A DNA stretch of 64,000 bases from Anaerolineaceae bacterium (GCA_002702065.1 NZXX01000009.1:62001-126000), one strand, 5' to 3'. Shown: positions 53,519 to 63,094, counted from the first letter of the stretch. Notes: generated by a model not told the origin, from the sequence alone. A program made the numbers and translations.

Positions 53519-53920
53519 ATGATGAATATTGACCTGCACCCTCACCCGGCTTTGCGCTGGTTTTGCACCCTGGCATGGACCGCACTCGTACTCGTTACCC
53601 TGCTGCAATCAAGCAGCCAGCCGGTCATTGGCCCGGCGGCACCGCCCGGCGAACCGCCGCTGGAACGTGAAATTCTGCTGACCGTTGGTCATGTCGTCGC
53701 TTTTGCCGGGCTGACGTTGCTATGGTGGTGGGGGTTATCGGCGCATACCACCAGCCCATCAGCGCTGCTCATGGCGGTGCTGATCGCGCTGTTGATCGGG
53801 ATATTCAGTGAACTGGCGCAGGCCAATGTGCCAGACCGCGCCGCATCGTGGTTTGATCTGCTGGTGAACGGCCTCACCATCGGGGCGACTGCGTGGTGGA
53901 TTCGGCAGCGATTCTTCTAA
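53519..53920 (+). CDS. VanZ-like membrane protein
   Basis: About 133 residues, with two adjacent ATGs at 53519 and 53522. Four hydrophobic segments can be drawn. The VanZ pattern is recognisable in GHVVAFAGLTLLWWWGL and IFSELAQANVPDRAASWFDLLVNGLTIG, where conserved His, Glu, Gln, Arg, Asp and Asn positions are kept. VanZ proteins give low-level teicoplanin resistance in one system, but most family members have no known role. Confidence 0.82.
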   Translation: MMNIDLHPHPALRWFCTLAWTALVLVTLLQSSSQPVIGPAAPPGEPPLEREILLTVGHVVAFAGLTLLWWWGLSAHTTSPSALLMAVLIALLIGIFSELAQANVPDRAASWFDLLVNGLTIGATAWWIRQRFF

Positions 53921-53947
53921 AGCAGGTCCATCAAAAGTTTGGTGTTT

Positions 53948-54017
53948 CGTAGGGGCAATTCGCGAATCACCCCTAAAACGCTTTCCCGTCGGGCAACCAC
54001 ATTGGGTTGCCCCTACG
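53948..54017. repeat. 70-bp foldback element with internal hairpins
   Basis: Outer arms CGTAGGGGCAA (53948-53958) and TTGCCCCTACG (54007-54017) are perfect 11-bp inverted repeats. Inside are TAGGGG...CCCCTA around the palindrome ATTCGCGAAT, and GGGCAACC/GGTTGCCC. The whole folds into a cross-like structure, like a REP or MITE unit. It lies between convergent genes. Confidence 0.75.
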
Positions 54018-54071
54018 CACAGCGGTACCCAGTCTGATAACTGATGACTGTCGACTGAAAACGGATAACGC

Positions 54072-54965
54072 TTAGGTATCCTCCGCCTCACTGACCGGGA
54101 CAAACTGCACCTCAAACAAGCGCGGCCACAATTTGCCGGTGAGCAGGAACGTATCGCTTTCGGGCAGGTAGGCAATGCCGTTGAGCACATCCGCCCCGGC
54201 GCGATCTTCTGCTGGCAGCAGGCCCGCTGCGTCAATCCAGCCTGTGACGGCGCCGGTTTCGCGGTCGATGCGCAAGATGTAATCCGTCTGCCACACATTG
54301 GCATAGATCGACTCATCCACGCATTCAAGTTCGTTCAGCCGGTCCATGCGCTGGCCTGTATAAACCGTCATATCCGGTGTGGCGTTGGCAGCAGGCGTGG
54401 CGATCATTTCCCCCTCAGACGTCATCTGGCCGAGTGGCACACCATCCAGCGTGACCTGCCGTGTTTCGGCCACTTCGAAGGTGTCCGGGTCACGCAATAC
54501 CAGCGTGTCGGTGCCATCGCTCATCCACAGGTGTTCATCGTCAAAGCACAGCCCCCAGCCCTCGCCCTCATAGGCGAATGTTTCGGGTTCCAGCGGTTCC
54601 CCCTCGGTAAAGGCGGACAGGTTAAACCGAAACGCCGTTCCCTCGCGCCATGTAATCTGATACAGGTAATCCCCTGCCAGCGCCAGCCCTTCGGCAAAGA
54701 AGGCATCCGGAATCGGCAGATACAACAGCACTTCGCCGGTTTCCGGGTCGACCTGCCGCAGCGAGGACTGGCCATAGCGGCCTGCGCTTTCGTACAGCAA
54801 GCCATCATGCACCAGCAGCCCCTGCGTAAAGGCGTTGGGGTCATGATCGCGCACATCCAGAATTTCGGGCACAAGCTGCTCCACCGGCTCGGTCTGTGCC
54901 TGGAGCAATGAACCACTGGCCAGCACCAGCAGCAAAGCGATGAAAATGCGACGGATCGGGGACAC
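54072..54965 (-). CDS. Glutaminyl-peptide cyclotransferase (plant/bacterial type), secreted
   Basis: 297 residues with a signal peptide (MSPIRRIFIALLLVLASGSLLQAQ). It follows the five-bladed propeller of the Glu_cyclase_2 family: HDPNAFTQGLLVHDGLLYESAGRYG, LYQITWREG, EGEGWGLCFD, RLNELECV, and YANVWQTDYILRID, ending VLNGIAYLPE and TGKLWPRLFEV. It forms pyroglutamate at N-terminal Gln of peptides. It starts one base after the stop of the upstream lipoprotein gene and was probably transcribed with it. Confidence 0.9.
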   Translation of the reverse strand: MSPIRRIFIALLLVLASGSLLQAQTEPVEQLVPEILDVRDHDPNAFTQGLLVHDGLLYESAGRYGQSSLRQVDPETGEVLLYLPIPDAFFAEGLALAGDYLYQITWREGTAFRFNLSAFTEGEPLEPETFAYEGEGWGLCFDDEHLWMSDGTDTLVLRDPDTFEVAETRQVTLDGVPLGQMTSEGEMIATPAANATPDMTVYTGQRMDRLNELECVDESIYANVWQTDYILRIDRETGAVTGWIDAAGLLPAEDRAGADVLNGIAYLPESDTFLLTGKLWPRLFEVQFVPVSEAEDT

Positions 54966-54966
54966 G

Positions 54967-55626
54967 TTAATCGGATTCCTCCGGAAAGACTAAGGGGTCA
55001 GGCAGGTTGGTCAGGGCGGTTGCATCCACCCGCTGGTCATCAATCGTCAGCGTGTTCAGCAGCTCCGGCAGCAGCGAACGAATACGCGCCGCCTGATCTT
55101 TTGGCACACTGACATGGCAGACGATCAGATTATGCCCATCCGGCATCCCCAGCGCCAGCAGCATGGTGACACTGTTATTTCGATTATTGAGTAGATAATA
55201 GGCCGCATCGTAGATATCCCACTGAAAAGCAACCGGCTCGCTCACCAGCGCATCACCGACATACTCGCGGTTATGCACCACCTGCTTGAGGACATACCAG
55301 GCCATATTCATGTCATCCGTGAGGGGCATTCTGAAGTTATCGGCGTAGGGGACAAAAATATGGATGAGAAAACCACGCAGGGGAGTATCCGGCGCGCTGC
55401 TGCCTACATGTTCATTCAACACGATGCCTGCTTCGGTGTTGTACGTTTCCCAACCTTCCGGCACCACAATGCTCAGTTTGAAGTCACCTTCATCGTGGCG
55501 GGTCCAGTATTTGGCACTCGCAGAGGCCTTATCCGCTAGTTGCGGTGTTGGACGTGGGGGAGCAGATGAGAATGCCTGACATGAGACGGCGAATAATGTC
55601 AATAGAATGATGAGCCTGATATGCAT
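54967..55626 (-). CDS. Predicted lipoprotein of unknown function
   Basis: 219 residues from an ATG at 55626. The signal is MHIRLIILLTLFAVSC with a lipobox Cys at residue 16, followed by a Pro-rich linker. The mature part has FKLSIVVPEGWETY, a pattern of small secreted domains (PsbP/DUF1795-like), then GFLIHIFVPYADNF and WDIYDAAYYLLNNRNN, ending with LLPELLNTLTIDD. It may be a surface-located stress or lipid-associated protein. The cyclotransferase gene follows one base later. Confidence 0.75.
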   Translation of the reverse strand: MHIRLIILLTLFAVSCQAFSSAPPRPTPQLADKASASAKYWTRHDEGDFKLSIVVPEGWETYNTEAGIVLNEHVGSSAPDTPLRGFLIHIFVPYADNFRMPLTDDMNMAWYVLKQVVHNREYVGDALVSEPVAFQWDIYDAAYYLLNNRNNSVTMLLALGMPDGHNLIVCHVSVPKDQAARIRSLLPELLNTLTIDDQRVDATALTNLPDPLVFPEESD

Positions 55627-55725
55627 AAAAAGCCGGGTGCCGGTCCAGCACCTTTTCTCCGCAGATTGCGAACTGCCAGACCGCTCTATGCTAACATGTG
55701 CACCCGCGTAAGTCACGGTTTCTCA

Positions 55726-57399
55726 TCAGACTTTTAGCCGCTGCCGGATCAGCCCGGTCAACCAGCGCAGCTCCTCGATCCGCAGGAAAAAAGCCAGCCC
55801 CAGATAGGCCAGCACACTGACAGCGCCGCTGATGGTCACCAGCAGCACCTCGTTGAGCAGCCCACTCGTTCCCAGACGCGAAACCAGCAGCGGCAGCAGC
55901 CAGGCGGTCACCGCGCCCATAGCCAGCGCCGCGAACCCGGCTTTGCCAAATGTCAGCCACAAACGCTGCCGCCCCAAACCGTTCATCCGTCGCGCTAGCA
56001 GATAACCGGATACGAGCGCATGGACGATATGCTTGATACTGTCAGCGATCATCAGGCTGAACAGATTAAACAGGGGGAATAAAGCAATCGCCACCACCAT
56101 GTAGATCGTCAGACTCAGCAGGCCGATCAGCGCCGGGGTCAGCGTATCCTGCCGGGCATAAAACCCGTAAACCAGCAGCAGATCGAGCGCCGCAAACGGC
56201 AGCCCAACCAGATACAGTCGCAGCGCCAGCACCGTCACCAGCGTATCCGACGCGGTAAACGCGCCATGTTCAAACAGCAGGTCGATGATGGGATGCGCCA
56301 GCACAAACAGACCAATCGTCGCTGGCAGAATGAGCGTGGTTGCCAGCCGCAGCCCCAGCCCCAGCGTATCGCGGAACGCGGTTTGCCCACTTTCGGTGGT
56401 CAGAGCCGCCTGCCGGGACAGGGTCGGCAAAATGGCAATGCTGATCGCTGTTGCCACCAACCCCTGCGGAAACTGGATGAGCGTCGTCGCCCAGTTCATA
56501 TAGCCCGTGCTGCCTTCGAAGCTCTGGCTGGCGAGGTTGTAGCTAAAGGTGCGGATCACGAGCGTATCGAGAACCAGCGAAAACATCACCGGCGTGTACA
56601 GGCGGACGATCCGCCGCAGGGCCGGGTGGTTCCACCGGAGGGTGAGGTGCAAATGTGCGCCACGCAACCCCGGCATTTGCAATACCAACTGCACCAGTGA
56701 CCCGATCAGCCAACCCAGCGCCGCTGCCGTGATTGCATCGGACGGGCGCGCCTGCTTCCAGATGGCTCCCGTCAATGAGAGGGTGACGGTGGCCTGTACC
56801 GGCGGAACCAGAAAAATTGTCACCAGCACAATAGCCGCGTTGAACCCCGCCCCGGCAAAAGCAGGCCAGGTAAACACGCGCAGCGCATACAACGTCCCGC
56901 TGAGCACGCTAAACCAGCTGAGGAAAATGAGGGCAGGCGCGGTCAGGCGCAGCAAATCGGCAGCCAGCTGTAGGGTGGGCACGTCGAAGCCACTGCCGAC
57001 AAAACCCACGATTTGGGGCGCGAACAGTTCCAGCCCAATCACAAGCAGCGCCAGTGCTGCCGTCACCAAACTGAGCAGCACGGACACCAGCTGCCACAGG
57101 GCACGGCGGCCATCACGCGAAGCCACTTCACTGAGAACGGGGATAATCGCGCTGTTCACATGCCCGGCGATCAGCAGGTCGTACAGCGCCTTGGGAACAA
57201 TCACCGCCACATTGAAGGCGTCAATCGCGGCGGTTGCGCCAAATAAATTGGTGAGCGCAACTTCACGCAGCAGCCCCAACACACGGCTGGCAATATTGCC
57301 CAACGCCAGTACACCAGTCGCGCGTGCCACCCCGGCATTGGTTTCAACTTGAGTTTCCGCAGATGGCACAGTATCGACAGCAGGCGAATCGGATGACAT
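55726..57399 (-). CDS. murJ: Lipid II flippase MurJ (MviN)
   Basis: 557 residues with about 14 membrane helices. MOP-family features are present: GNIASRVLGLLREVALTNLFGATAAIDAFNVAVIVPKALYDLL, and VIPVLSEVASRDG. Later segments FPQGLVATAISIAILPTLSRQAAL and DTLTPALIG are typical of MurJ. It moves the lipid-linked peptidoglycan precursor across the membrane, so the cell makes a wall or carries this family for another polyprenol glycan. It appears to have its own transcript. Confidence 0.92.
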   Translation of the reverse strand: MSSDSPAVDTVPSAETQVETNAGVARATGVLALGNIASRVLGLLREVALTNLFGATAAIDAFNVAVIVPKALYDLLIAGHVNSAIIPVLSEVASRDGRRALWQLVSVLLSLVTAALALLVIGLELFAPQIVGFVGSGFDVPTLQLAADLLRLTAPALIFLSWFSVLSGTLYALRVFTWPAFAGAGFNAAIVLVTIFLVPPVQATVTLSLTGAIWKQARPSDAITAAALGWLIGSLVQLVLQMPGLRGAHLHLTLRWNHPALRRIVRLYTPVMFSLVLDTLVIRTFSYNLASQSFEGSTGYMNWATTLIQFPQGLVATAISIAILPTLSRQAALTTESGQTAFRDTLGLGLRLATTLILPATIGLFVLAHPIIDLLFEHGAFTASDTLVTVLALRLYLVGLPFAALDLLLVYGFYARQDTLTPALIGLLSLTIYMVVAIALFPLFNLFSLMIADSIKHIVHALVSGYLLARRMNGLGRQRLWLTFGKAGFAALAMGAVTAWLLPLLVSRLGTSGLLNEVLLVTISGAVSVLAYLGLAFFLRIEELRWLTGLIRQRLKV

Positions 57400-57514
57400 A
57401 GACGAGGCCTGTTTTGGCGGACAAAAACCTTAAGAAGACGCCAGGATTATAAGGTCTGCCTGCCGAACTATCCATACAGATTATTCGGCATGTATTTTAG
57501 GTTAACCGAAATAC

Positions 57515-57543
57515 TTGACAGCCAAAAAACTTCTGTTTATACT
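57515..57543 (+). promoter_or_regulatory. Near-consensus sigma-70 promoter
   Basis: TTGACA (57515-57520), a 17-base spacer and TATACT (57538-57543). It is the best promoter match in the window on either strand, yet it points into the end of a gene on the opposite strand. Confidence 0.75.
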
Positions 57544-57549
57544 GTGGTC

Positions 57550-57632
57550 AATATTAAAAATTTATGAAAAAATGTGGCTTGTTCTAAAAAACTTTTAACA
57601 GAGACCCGCCAGATGTGCGGGTTCTTTGTTTT
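57550..57632 (+). ncRNA. Candidate small RNA (promoter to terminator, about 83 nt)
   Basis: A transcript starting near 57550 would run through an AT-rich stretch and end at ACCCGC (57604-57609) cagatgt GCGGGT (57617-57622) followed by TCTTTGTTTT. There is no convincing reading frame. The hairpin could alternatively be the terminator of the histidine kinase gene that ends at 57640 on the other strand, or serve both. Confidence 0.5.
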
Positions 57633-57639
57633 AAAGGGA

Positions 57640-59373
57640 TTAGTCAGCGCCCACCGTGACAGCATCCGGTTGCAGGCTGTCTGGCAGCAGCAGGGTAAAA
57701 GTGGTGCCTTTGCCGGGCTCGCTGTACACGCGGATCGTACCCCCATCCGCTTCCACAATCATTTTGGCAATGCTGAGCCCCAGACCAATGCCGCCGGACT
57801 CGATTGACCGGGCTTCATCCGCACGGAAAAAGAAATCAAAGATGTGCGGCAAATCCTCAGGTTCGATGCCCACGCCGGTATCGCGTACCATCACGGTAGC
57901 CACATCATCATCGTGGTCCACGCTGACGGTAATTGTGCCGCCCGCTTCCGTAAAACTGATCGCGTTTTCGAGCAGATAGCCGATGGCATATTGGAGTTGT
58001 TCGGTGTTGGTTCGCACGACAGGTTGTGTGGGGTCCGTGTGCACATTGATATTCAGCTTTTTGTTCTCGATATCATACCGCTGCGACGAAACCACACTCT
58101 CGACCAACTGATTAAGGTTGCTGGCTTCTTTAATGGGGCTGGTGAGTGACGACGCGACTTTCAAGTTTTCGAGCTGGCGCGTCAAGCGGATCACCTGTTT
58201 GGAGATCTGGTCCAGCCGGGCCGCAGCGCTTTCCATGTTACCAATCTCAATCATGCGATGCACCAGATAACGATTGGTTTCGATGATCGACAGCGATGTC
58301 CGGAAATCGTGCGACACCGCCCGCACGAACTGATTGACCAGATCAAAACGTGCTTCGGCCAATCGCATGATAAGGCGCTGTTCTTCAGCATACCGCTGAT
58401 CGGTGATGTCCTGCGCAACGCCATAAATGCGGACAACACGGTTGAGTTCAGGGTCCCATACCGGGCGGCGCGACAATCGAAACCAGCGTTCATTACCCTC
58501 TTTGGTCACCATGCGATACTCACCGCTGCGGTCCGTCCCCTTGAGCACAATCTCCAGATCATGCTCGGCTGTTTCCATATCTTCTGGATGAAACAGCGAC
58601 ATGTTGGGACCACTCATGAATTCTATCGGGTCATGGCCGGTGATACGGCTGAACGATTCGGTCAGCCATTCCGTGACCTGGGTGCCATCCGGTTCAACCC
58701 GAAAAGAAAATGCATAGTCCGAAATCATCTCGGAGATAATACGATAACGCTCCTCGCTTTTGGCAATCTCGGATCGCAAGACCGCATCCAGCCGCCTGCG
58801 ATAGGCACCAAACAGCATCGCAAGTGTACTGATCGACAGAATGAACAGCAGCGGCCCGCCGATCACCTCGATCAGTGAAACTTCAGGATCAAGCCAGGGA
58901 TACAATAGCAAAATCAGCATTTGCAACCCAAAGTAAAGCAGGGTCGCCCGCACACCGAGGAACAGGCTGGACAGCACCAGCACCATCGCCAGGTAATACA
59001 GGATATGCATGCCGAGTTCACCACCCGTCAGCATGCCTCTGGAAGCGATGGTGATGCTGCCAAAGAACACCAGCAGATGGACCGCTAACCGGTAATTACC
59101 CCGCCGGCTGGTGTAGTAACCAATCAGAAAGGTCACCAGGTCCACGCATGACACGAGAAAATGGATCTGGATCCAGGGGGAAACGCTGATCAGACTCAGA
59201 GGAATTAAAAGCACCGTAAACAATGCACCAACAACAATCATGATCAGCAGCATGGAAGTAATCAATCTGGATTGTTGTCTCTGCTCAACCCCCTGTACAT
59301 CCGGTGTCGGATCTGTCCAGGCTGTCAGGCCTGCTTGCAGGCGCGAGACTATGGCTTGGATAACATGAGACAT
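57640..59373 (-). CDS. Membrane histidine kinase with PAS domain
   Basis: 577 residues. Six or so hydrophobic segments fill about 37-190. A PAS/PAC domain covers about 205-325 (RYRIISEMISDYAFSF, ITGHDPIEF, GEYRMVTKEGNERWFRLSRRPVWD). HisKA has AVSHDFRTSLSI with His355. The HATPase carries YLLENAISFTE, RDTGVGIEPEDL and GGIGLGLSIAK. It is an orphan kinase, unlike the GAF kinase at 3943 in its sensor part. A hairpin follows its stop. Confidence 0.9.
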   Translation of the reverse strand: MSHVIQAIVSRLQAGLTAWTDPTPDVQGVEQRQQSRLITSMLLIMIVVGALFTVLLIPLSLISVSPWIQIHFLVSCVDLVTFLIGYYTSRRGNYRLAVHLLVFFGSITIASRGMLTGGELGMHILYYLAMVLVLSSLFLGVRATLLYFGLQMLILLLYPWLDPEVSLIEVIGGPLLFILSISTLAMLFGAYRRRLDAVLRSEIAKSEERYRIISEMISDYAFSFRVEPDGTQVTEWLTESFSRITGHDPIEFMSGPNMSLFHPEDMETAEHDLEIVLKGTDRSGEYRMVTKEGNERWFRLSRRPVWDPELNRVVRIYGVAQDITDQRYAEEQRLIMRLAEARFDLVNQFVRAVSHDFRTSLSIIETNRYLVHRMIEIGNMESAAARLDQISKQVIRLTRQLENLKVASSLTSPIKEASNLNQLVESVVSSQRYDIENKKLNINVHTDPTQPVVRTNTEQLQYAIGYLLENAISFTEAGGTITVSVDHDDDVATVMVRDTGVGIEPEDLPHIFDFFFRADEARSIESGGIGLGLSIAKMIVEADGGTIRVYSEPGKGTTFTLLLPDSLQPDAVTVGAD

Positions 59374-59509
59374 GGTTTTATGTCAGTTGTGACTTGATCG
59401 ACTTTTATCTTCATTGTAATACGATTCCGGTACATCGTTCCGTAACGGATTACGAATACTTAAGATGCACGCTGGTGAGAATGCGCAACCGTGTATTAAA
59501 ATGCAGATT

Positions 59510-60403
59510 ATGACCATCATTCTCGAAACAATCAATCTCACCAAACATTATCCGGGCAAGCTCGCCCTCGATCACCTGAATCTGGCCGTCCAGCAAGGCG
59601 AGATTTTTGGCTATCTCGGACCAAATGGCGCAGGCAAAAGCACAACCATCCGTCTGCTGCTGGATCTCATTCGCCCGACAGAGGGGCAGGCGCAGATTCT
59701 GGGCATGGACACACGCCGTCATTCCGTCGCGATCAAGCGGCATGTGGGTAACCTGCCAGCCGAAGTACGCCTGTGGGATCATCTGACCGGGGTACAGGTC
59801 CTGCGATACCTGTGCGGGCTGCGGCCCGGCTGCGATTGGGACTATGCGTGCTCACTGGCGGAACGGCTGCAACTGGACCTGAGCACGCTGGTAAGCGATT
59901 ATTCGACGGGCAACCGGCGCAAACTCGGTCTTATTCAGGCACTCATGCACCGGCCCGCACTGCTCATTCTGGACGAGCCAACCACCGGCCTCGACCCACT
60001 TGTCCAGCAAACCTTCTACGACCTGATGCGCGAGATTCGAAATGAAGGGCGCACCGTCTTTTTGTCCTCGCACGTCCTGTCGGAAGTGGAGACCATCTGT
60101 GATCGCGTCGGCATCCTGCGAGAGGGGCGTTTGCAGGCCATCGAACGCATCGCGAACCTGAAGCAGGTGCATTATCGCTGGATCATGCTGCGTACCACGT
60201 CGCCATTTAACGCGGCGGACTGGACCGCTCTGCCGGGGGTCAGCGATGTCAAGGCCGTGACCGGCGGCATTCGGATGCGCGTAACGGGTTCGCTCGACCC
60301 GCTGTTCAAACAGGCGGCACAGATCACAGTCCAGGATATTCGCATCGACGAACCAGGGCTGGAAGACATCTTTCTCACCTACTATGGGGATCAACATGGC
60401 TGA
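59510..60403 (+). CDS. ABC exporter ATP-binding protein (drug/NosF type)
   Basis: About 297 residues; the ATG at 59510 or 59501 is close to a TATTAAAAT box, so the mRNA is probably nearly leaderless. Walker A is GPNGAGKST, the signature is STGNRRKLG (the usual LSxGxRQ in this family), Walker B is LLILDEPTTGLDP, and the switch His is in SSHVLSE. The C-terminal extension is that of ABC-2 exporters. It overlaps the permease gene by eight bases. Confidence 0.93.
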   Translation: MTIILETINLTKHYPGKLALDHLNLAVQQGEIFGYLGPNGAGKSTTIRLLLDLIRPTEGQAQILGMDTRRHSVAIKRHVGNLPAEVRLWDHLTGVQVLRYLCGLRPGCDWDYACSLAERLQLDLSTLVSDYSTGNRRKLGLIQALMHRPALLILDEPTTGLDPLVQQTFYDLMREIRNEGRTVFLSSHVLSEVETICDRVGILREGRLQAIERIANLKQVHYRWIMLRTTSPFNAADWTALPGVSDVKAVTGGIRMRVTGSLDPLFKQAAQITVQDIRIDEPGLEDIFLTYYGDQHG

Positions 60404-61259
60404 CACGGCACACGACTTGTCGACGGTGACGCTGCTGCCTGTGCCGGATACGCGCCCCGGAGGCGTCTTTTGGCGTACGCTGCGCGATAATCTGCCCGGC
60501 GCACTGAGCTGGGGGCTGGGCTATGGCGTACTGATTGCGGTTGCGACGGTGCTTTATCCACTGCTGAACGAAAGCAATACTGTATTCACGGTCCTGAATG
60601 GCCTGGGGCTGATGAATTTTCTATCTGCCGGGCGCGATGTCGATATCCTGACCAGTTATCCGGGATACCTGGCGCTGCAAGTAATGAACTTCGGGCCGCT
60701 CATTCTGGCGGTCTACGTCATCCCGCAGGCGCTGCGGGCGGTCAATCACGAAGAACGACAGGGAACGCTCGACATTTTGCTCAGCACACCGATCTCCCGC
60801 TGGCGTTTTGTCACCGAGAAAGTGCTGGCCATCGTCGCTTCTATCGGCATTATCCTGCTGCTGGCATGGCTGAGCATGATGATCAGCCCGGTGTTGTTGA
60901 TTGATACCTCGCTCGACGCCACCCATGCAACCGCCAGCGTCTGGCATCTGCTGCCGATCTCACTGGTGGTGTTTATGGCGACGCTGATGCTCTCGGTGGC
61001 GATGCGCGATGGTCGCCATGCCGGACCGGTGGCGGCGACCCTGCTCATGATCAGCTACTTCGTGCGCATCATGTCGGACATGACCCCCAACCCCGTGCTG
61101 GATGCGATCAAGCCGTTTTCCATCTTCTCGTATTATCGCAGTGTGGCGGCCATTGGCGAGGGTTTCCAGTGGTCCTATGATGCCGTCCTGCTGATCGCGG
61201 TGGCGGTCCTGCTGGGGCTGGCGCTGGCAGCCTTTCAGCGGCGTGACCTGGGGGTTTAA
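60396..61259 (+). CDS. ABC-2 type exporter permease
   Basis: 287 residues from an ATG at 60396, which overlaps the ATPase stop. Six or seven hydrophobic segments can be drawn. The motif EERQGTLDILLSTPISRWRFVTEKVLA is the coupling region of ABC-2 permeases. The pair forms a complete exporter with two copies of each. The cargo, such as a drug, lipid or polymer, cannot be read. It overlaps the convergent elp3 gene by four bases. Confidence 0.9.
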   Translation: MADTAHDLSTVTLLPVPDTRPGGVFWRTLRDNLPGALSWGLGYGVLIAVATVLYPLLNESNTVFTVLNGLGLMNFLSAGRDVDILTSYPGYLALQVMNFGPLILAVYVIPQALRAVNHEERQGTLDILLSTPISRWRFVTEKVLAIVASIGIILLLAWLSMMISPVLLIDTSLDATHATASVWHLLPISLVVFMATLMLSVAMRDGRHAGPVAATLLMISYFVRIMSDMTPNPVLDAIKPFSIFSYYRSVAAIGEGFQWSYDAVLLIAVAVLLGLALAAFQRRDLGV

Positions 61260-63094
61260 CGCGAGCTGTCCAGGTTGCGGAACTGATACAGCTTGCCGTC
61301 GACAAAACCACGCTTGCGATAATATTCGCGGGTGCCGATTGCCGAAATCACCGCCAGCCGGGCGTATCCCCGTGCCTGCGCAATTTCAGCGGCCCGTTCG
61401 ATCAGCTGCCTGCCGAGGCCCAGGTGCTGGGCAAGGCCGGGTGACGAATCGCCAATTTCGAGCGATTGCCCATAGACATGCACTTCGCGAATCATGGCCG
61501 CGCCTTCCAGTTCGGGGGTGATGGCCGCGCCAGTCGGCAGCGACAGCCGCAGGAAGGCGGCGATATCGCGGTCAGCCGTGATATATTGCAGGAAAATCTC
61601 CTCGCTGCATCCGCCATCATAGTGGTGTTCATCCAGATGCAGATCATCCGCACGCACCTGCTGGTGGCGAATCTCACGGGCGCGGATGTCCGGGCTGCGC
61701 ATCCCCTGCCGCTTCAGTTCATCTTCGACAATCTGGCGAAAGTTGGTCAGCTGATTGCCGCTGACAATATCCGTTGAGGGAATATCGCGGATAACGCGTG
61801 TCAGACGGCAGTATTCCGGTGTCAGCTTGAATGTTTCGGTCAGCACGCCCAGCAGTTCGTCGTGCGTATAGGGCTGCCAGGACCCATCTTCATAGCGCTG
61901 CATCAGCTCCGCGCTCTCGATCAACGAGCAGGGATAAACCTTAAGCTCGTCGGGCCGGAAGTCAGGATCGTCAAACATGCGCCGGTAATCGTCTACGTCA
62001 GCTGCCGGTGATGACCCGTACAGATTTGGCATCCAGTGCGCATGAATCTTGAACCCCGACTGACGCAGCAACCGGACGGCGCGCCGCGTCGCCGCGACAA
62101 CATGGCCGCGCTTGTTCAGCCGCAGCACATCATCGTTCAGGCTCTGGAAGCCGATTTGCACCTTCGTACACCCCAACCGCCGCACGCGCAGCACCTCGGC
62201 CTCGCTGATATGGTCCGGGCGGGTTTCGACCACCAGGCCCACACACCGGCAGGCTGCGGTCTCATTCTCCTGATGCACAGCCTCCAGTTCATCCCATGTG
62301 GCATACTCATCCACCGGGGAACGCGGCTGCTCGCCCCGCGCAATGGCCTGCGCCATTTCGTAGGAGCGGTGCATTTCATCCCGGTAAAGCGCCTGTACCG
62401 TCTGGTTATAACTGCTGGCACCCACATCCACGCCCATCAACTGCACATTGCTCGTGTTGCGCGACGGGTGCAGCTGGGAACCCACCTGCAACGCGGCTTC
62501 AACCGCAGCGCGCTGGTCAACCCCATTGCCAAAATCGTGCAGCGCATCAAAGGCCCGTTTGATAAACCAGATCTGATAACTTTCCGGGTAGAACGACCAC
62601 GTCCCACCCAGAATAATGAGTTCGATTTTGTCGGTAGGGTGGCCGGTATTGTAATACGTCAGCAGCCGCGTGTAGGTTTGCAGATACGGGTCGAAGCCGT
62701 TCTGCTCGGCACGCTGCGCCCCCGGTTCATCCGACAGATAACTCTTAGGCATGCGGACATCGTTGGGGCAGAAGATGCAGGTGCCGGGGCACGGGAACGG
62801 TTTGGTCAGGATAGTGACCGGCGTCACACCGGAGCTGGTGCGCACCGGTTTGCGGCGCAGACGCAGCAGCACCGAATCGTCATGCGGCGGCAAGCCATAG
62901 GAGCCAGCCAATTCGCGATAGGCCTGAATCAACTGGCTGCGGCTGTACATGCCCCCATCAGGTTGCGGATAGCGGCGCTGAAGTTTGTTGAGTTGCTCGG
63001 GTGAAAGTACATCCAGCTCGATGACCGCACTCAGGAGAGGAATCAATTGCTGGCGATGGCGATCATCCAATTCAAGGGTCGTGCTGTGTCGCAT
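61256..63094 (-). CDS. elp3: Bacterial Elp3 (radical SAM and GNAT tRNA wobble-uridine modifier)
   Basis: 612 residues. The radical-SAM cluster motif CPGTCIFC supplies C102, C106 and C109. Elp3 features follow: RTSSGVTPVTILTKPFPCPG, IELIILGGTWSFYP, VVETRPDHISEAEVLRVRRLGCTKVQIGFQS, and KIHAHWMPNLYG. The C-terminal third is a GNAT domain ending ELARGYARLAVISAIGTREYYRKRGF. In eukaryotes and archaea it makes carboxymethyl-uridine at tRNA position 34; single-protein bacterial versions are known in Chloroflexota. A dyad AATAACC/GGTTATT lies at 63110-63130 upstream. Confidence 0.95.
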   Translation of the reverse strand: MRHSTTLELDDRHRQQLIPLLSAVIELDVLSPEQLNKLQRRYPQPDGGMYSRSQLIQAYRELAGSYGLPPHDDSVLLRLRRKPVRTSSGVTPVTILTKPFPCPGTCIFCPNDVRMPKSYLSDEPGAQRAEQNGFDPYLQTYTRLLTYYNTGHPTDKIELIILGGTWSFYPESYQIWFIKRAFDALHDFGNGVDQRAAVEAALQVGSQLHPSRNTSNVQLMGVDVGASSYNQTVQALYRDEMHRSYEMAQAIARGEQPRSPVDEYATWDELEAVHQENETAACRCVGLVVETRPDHISEAEVLRVRRLGCTKVQIGFQSLNDDVLRLNKRGHVVAATRRAVRLLRQSGFKIHAHWMPNLYGSSPAADVDDYRRMFDDPDFRPDELKVYPCSLIESAELMQRYEDGSWQPYTHDELLGVLTETFKLTPEYCRLTRVIRDIPSTDIVSGNQLTNFRQIVEDELKRQGMRSPDIRAREIRHQQVRADDLHLDEHHYDGGCSEEIFLQYITADRDIAAFLRLSLPTGAAITPELEGAAMIREVHVYGQSLEIGDSSPGLAQHLGLGRQLIERAAEIAQARGYARLAVISAIGTREYYRKRGFVDGKLYQFRNLDSSR

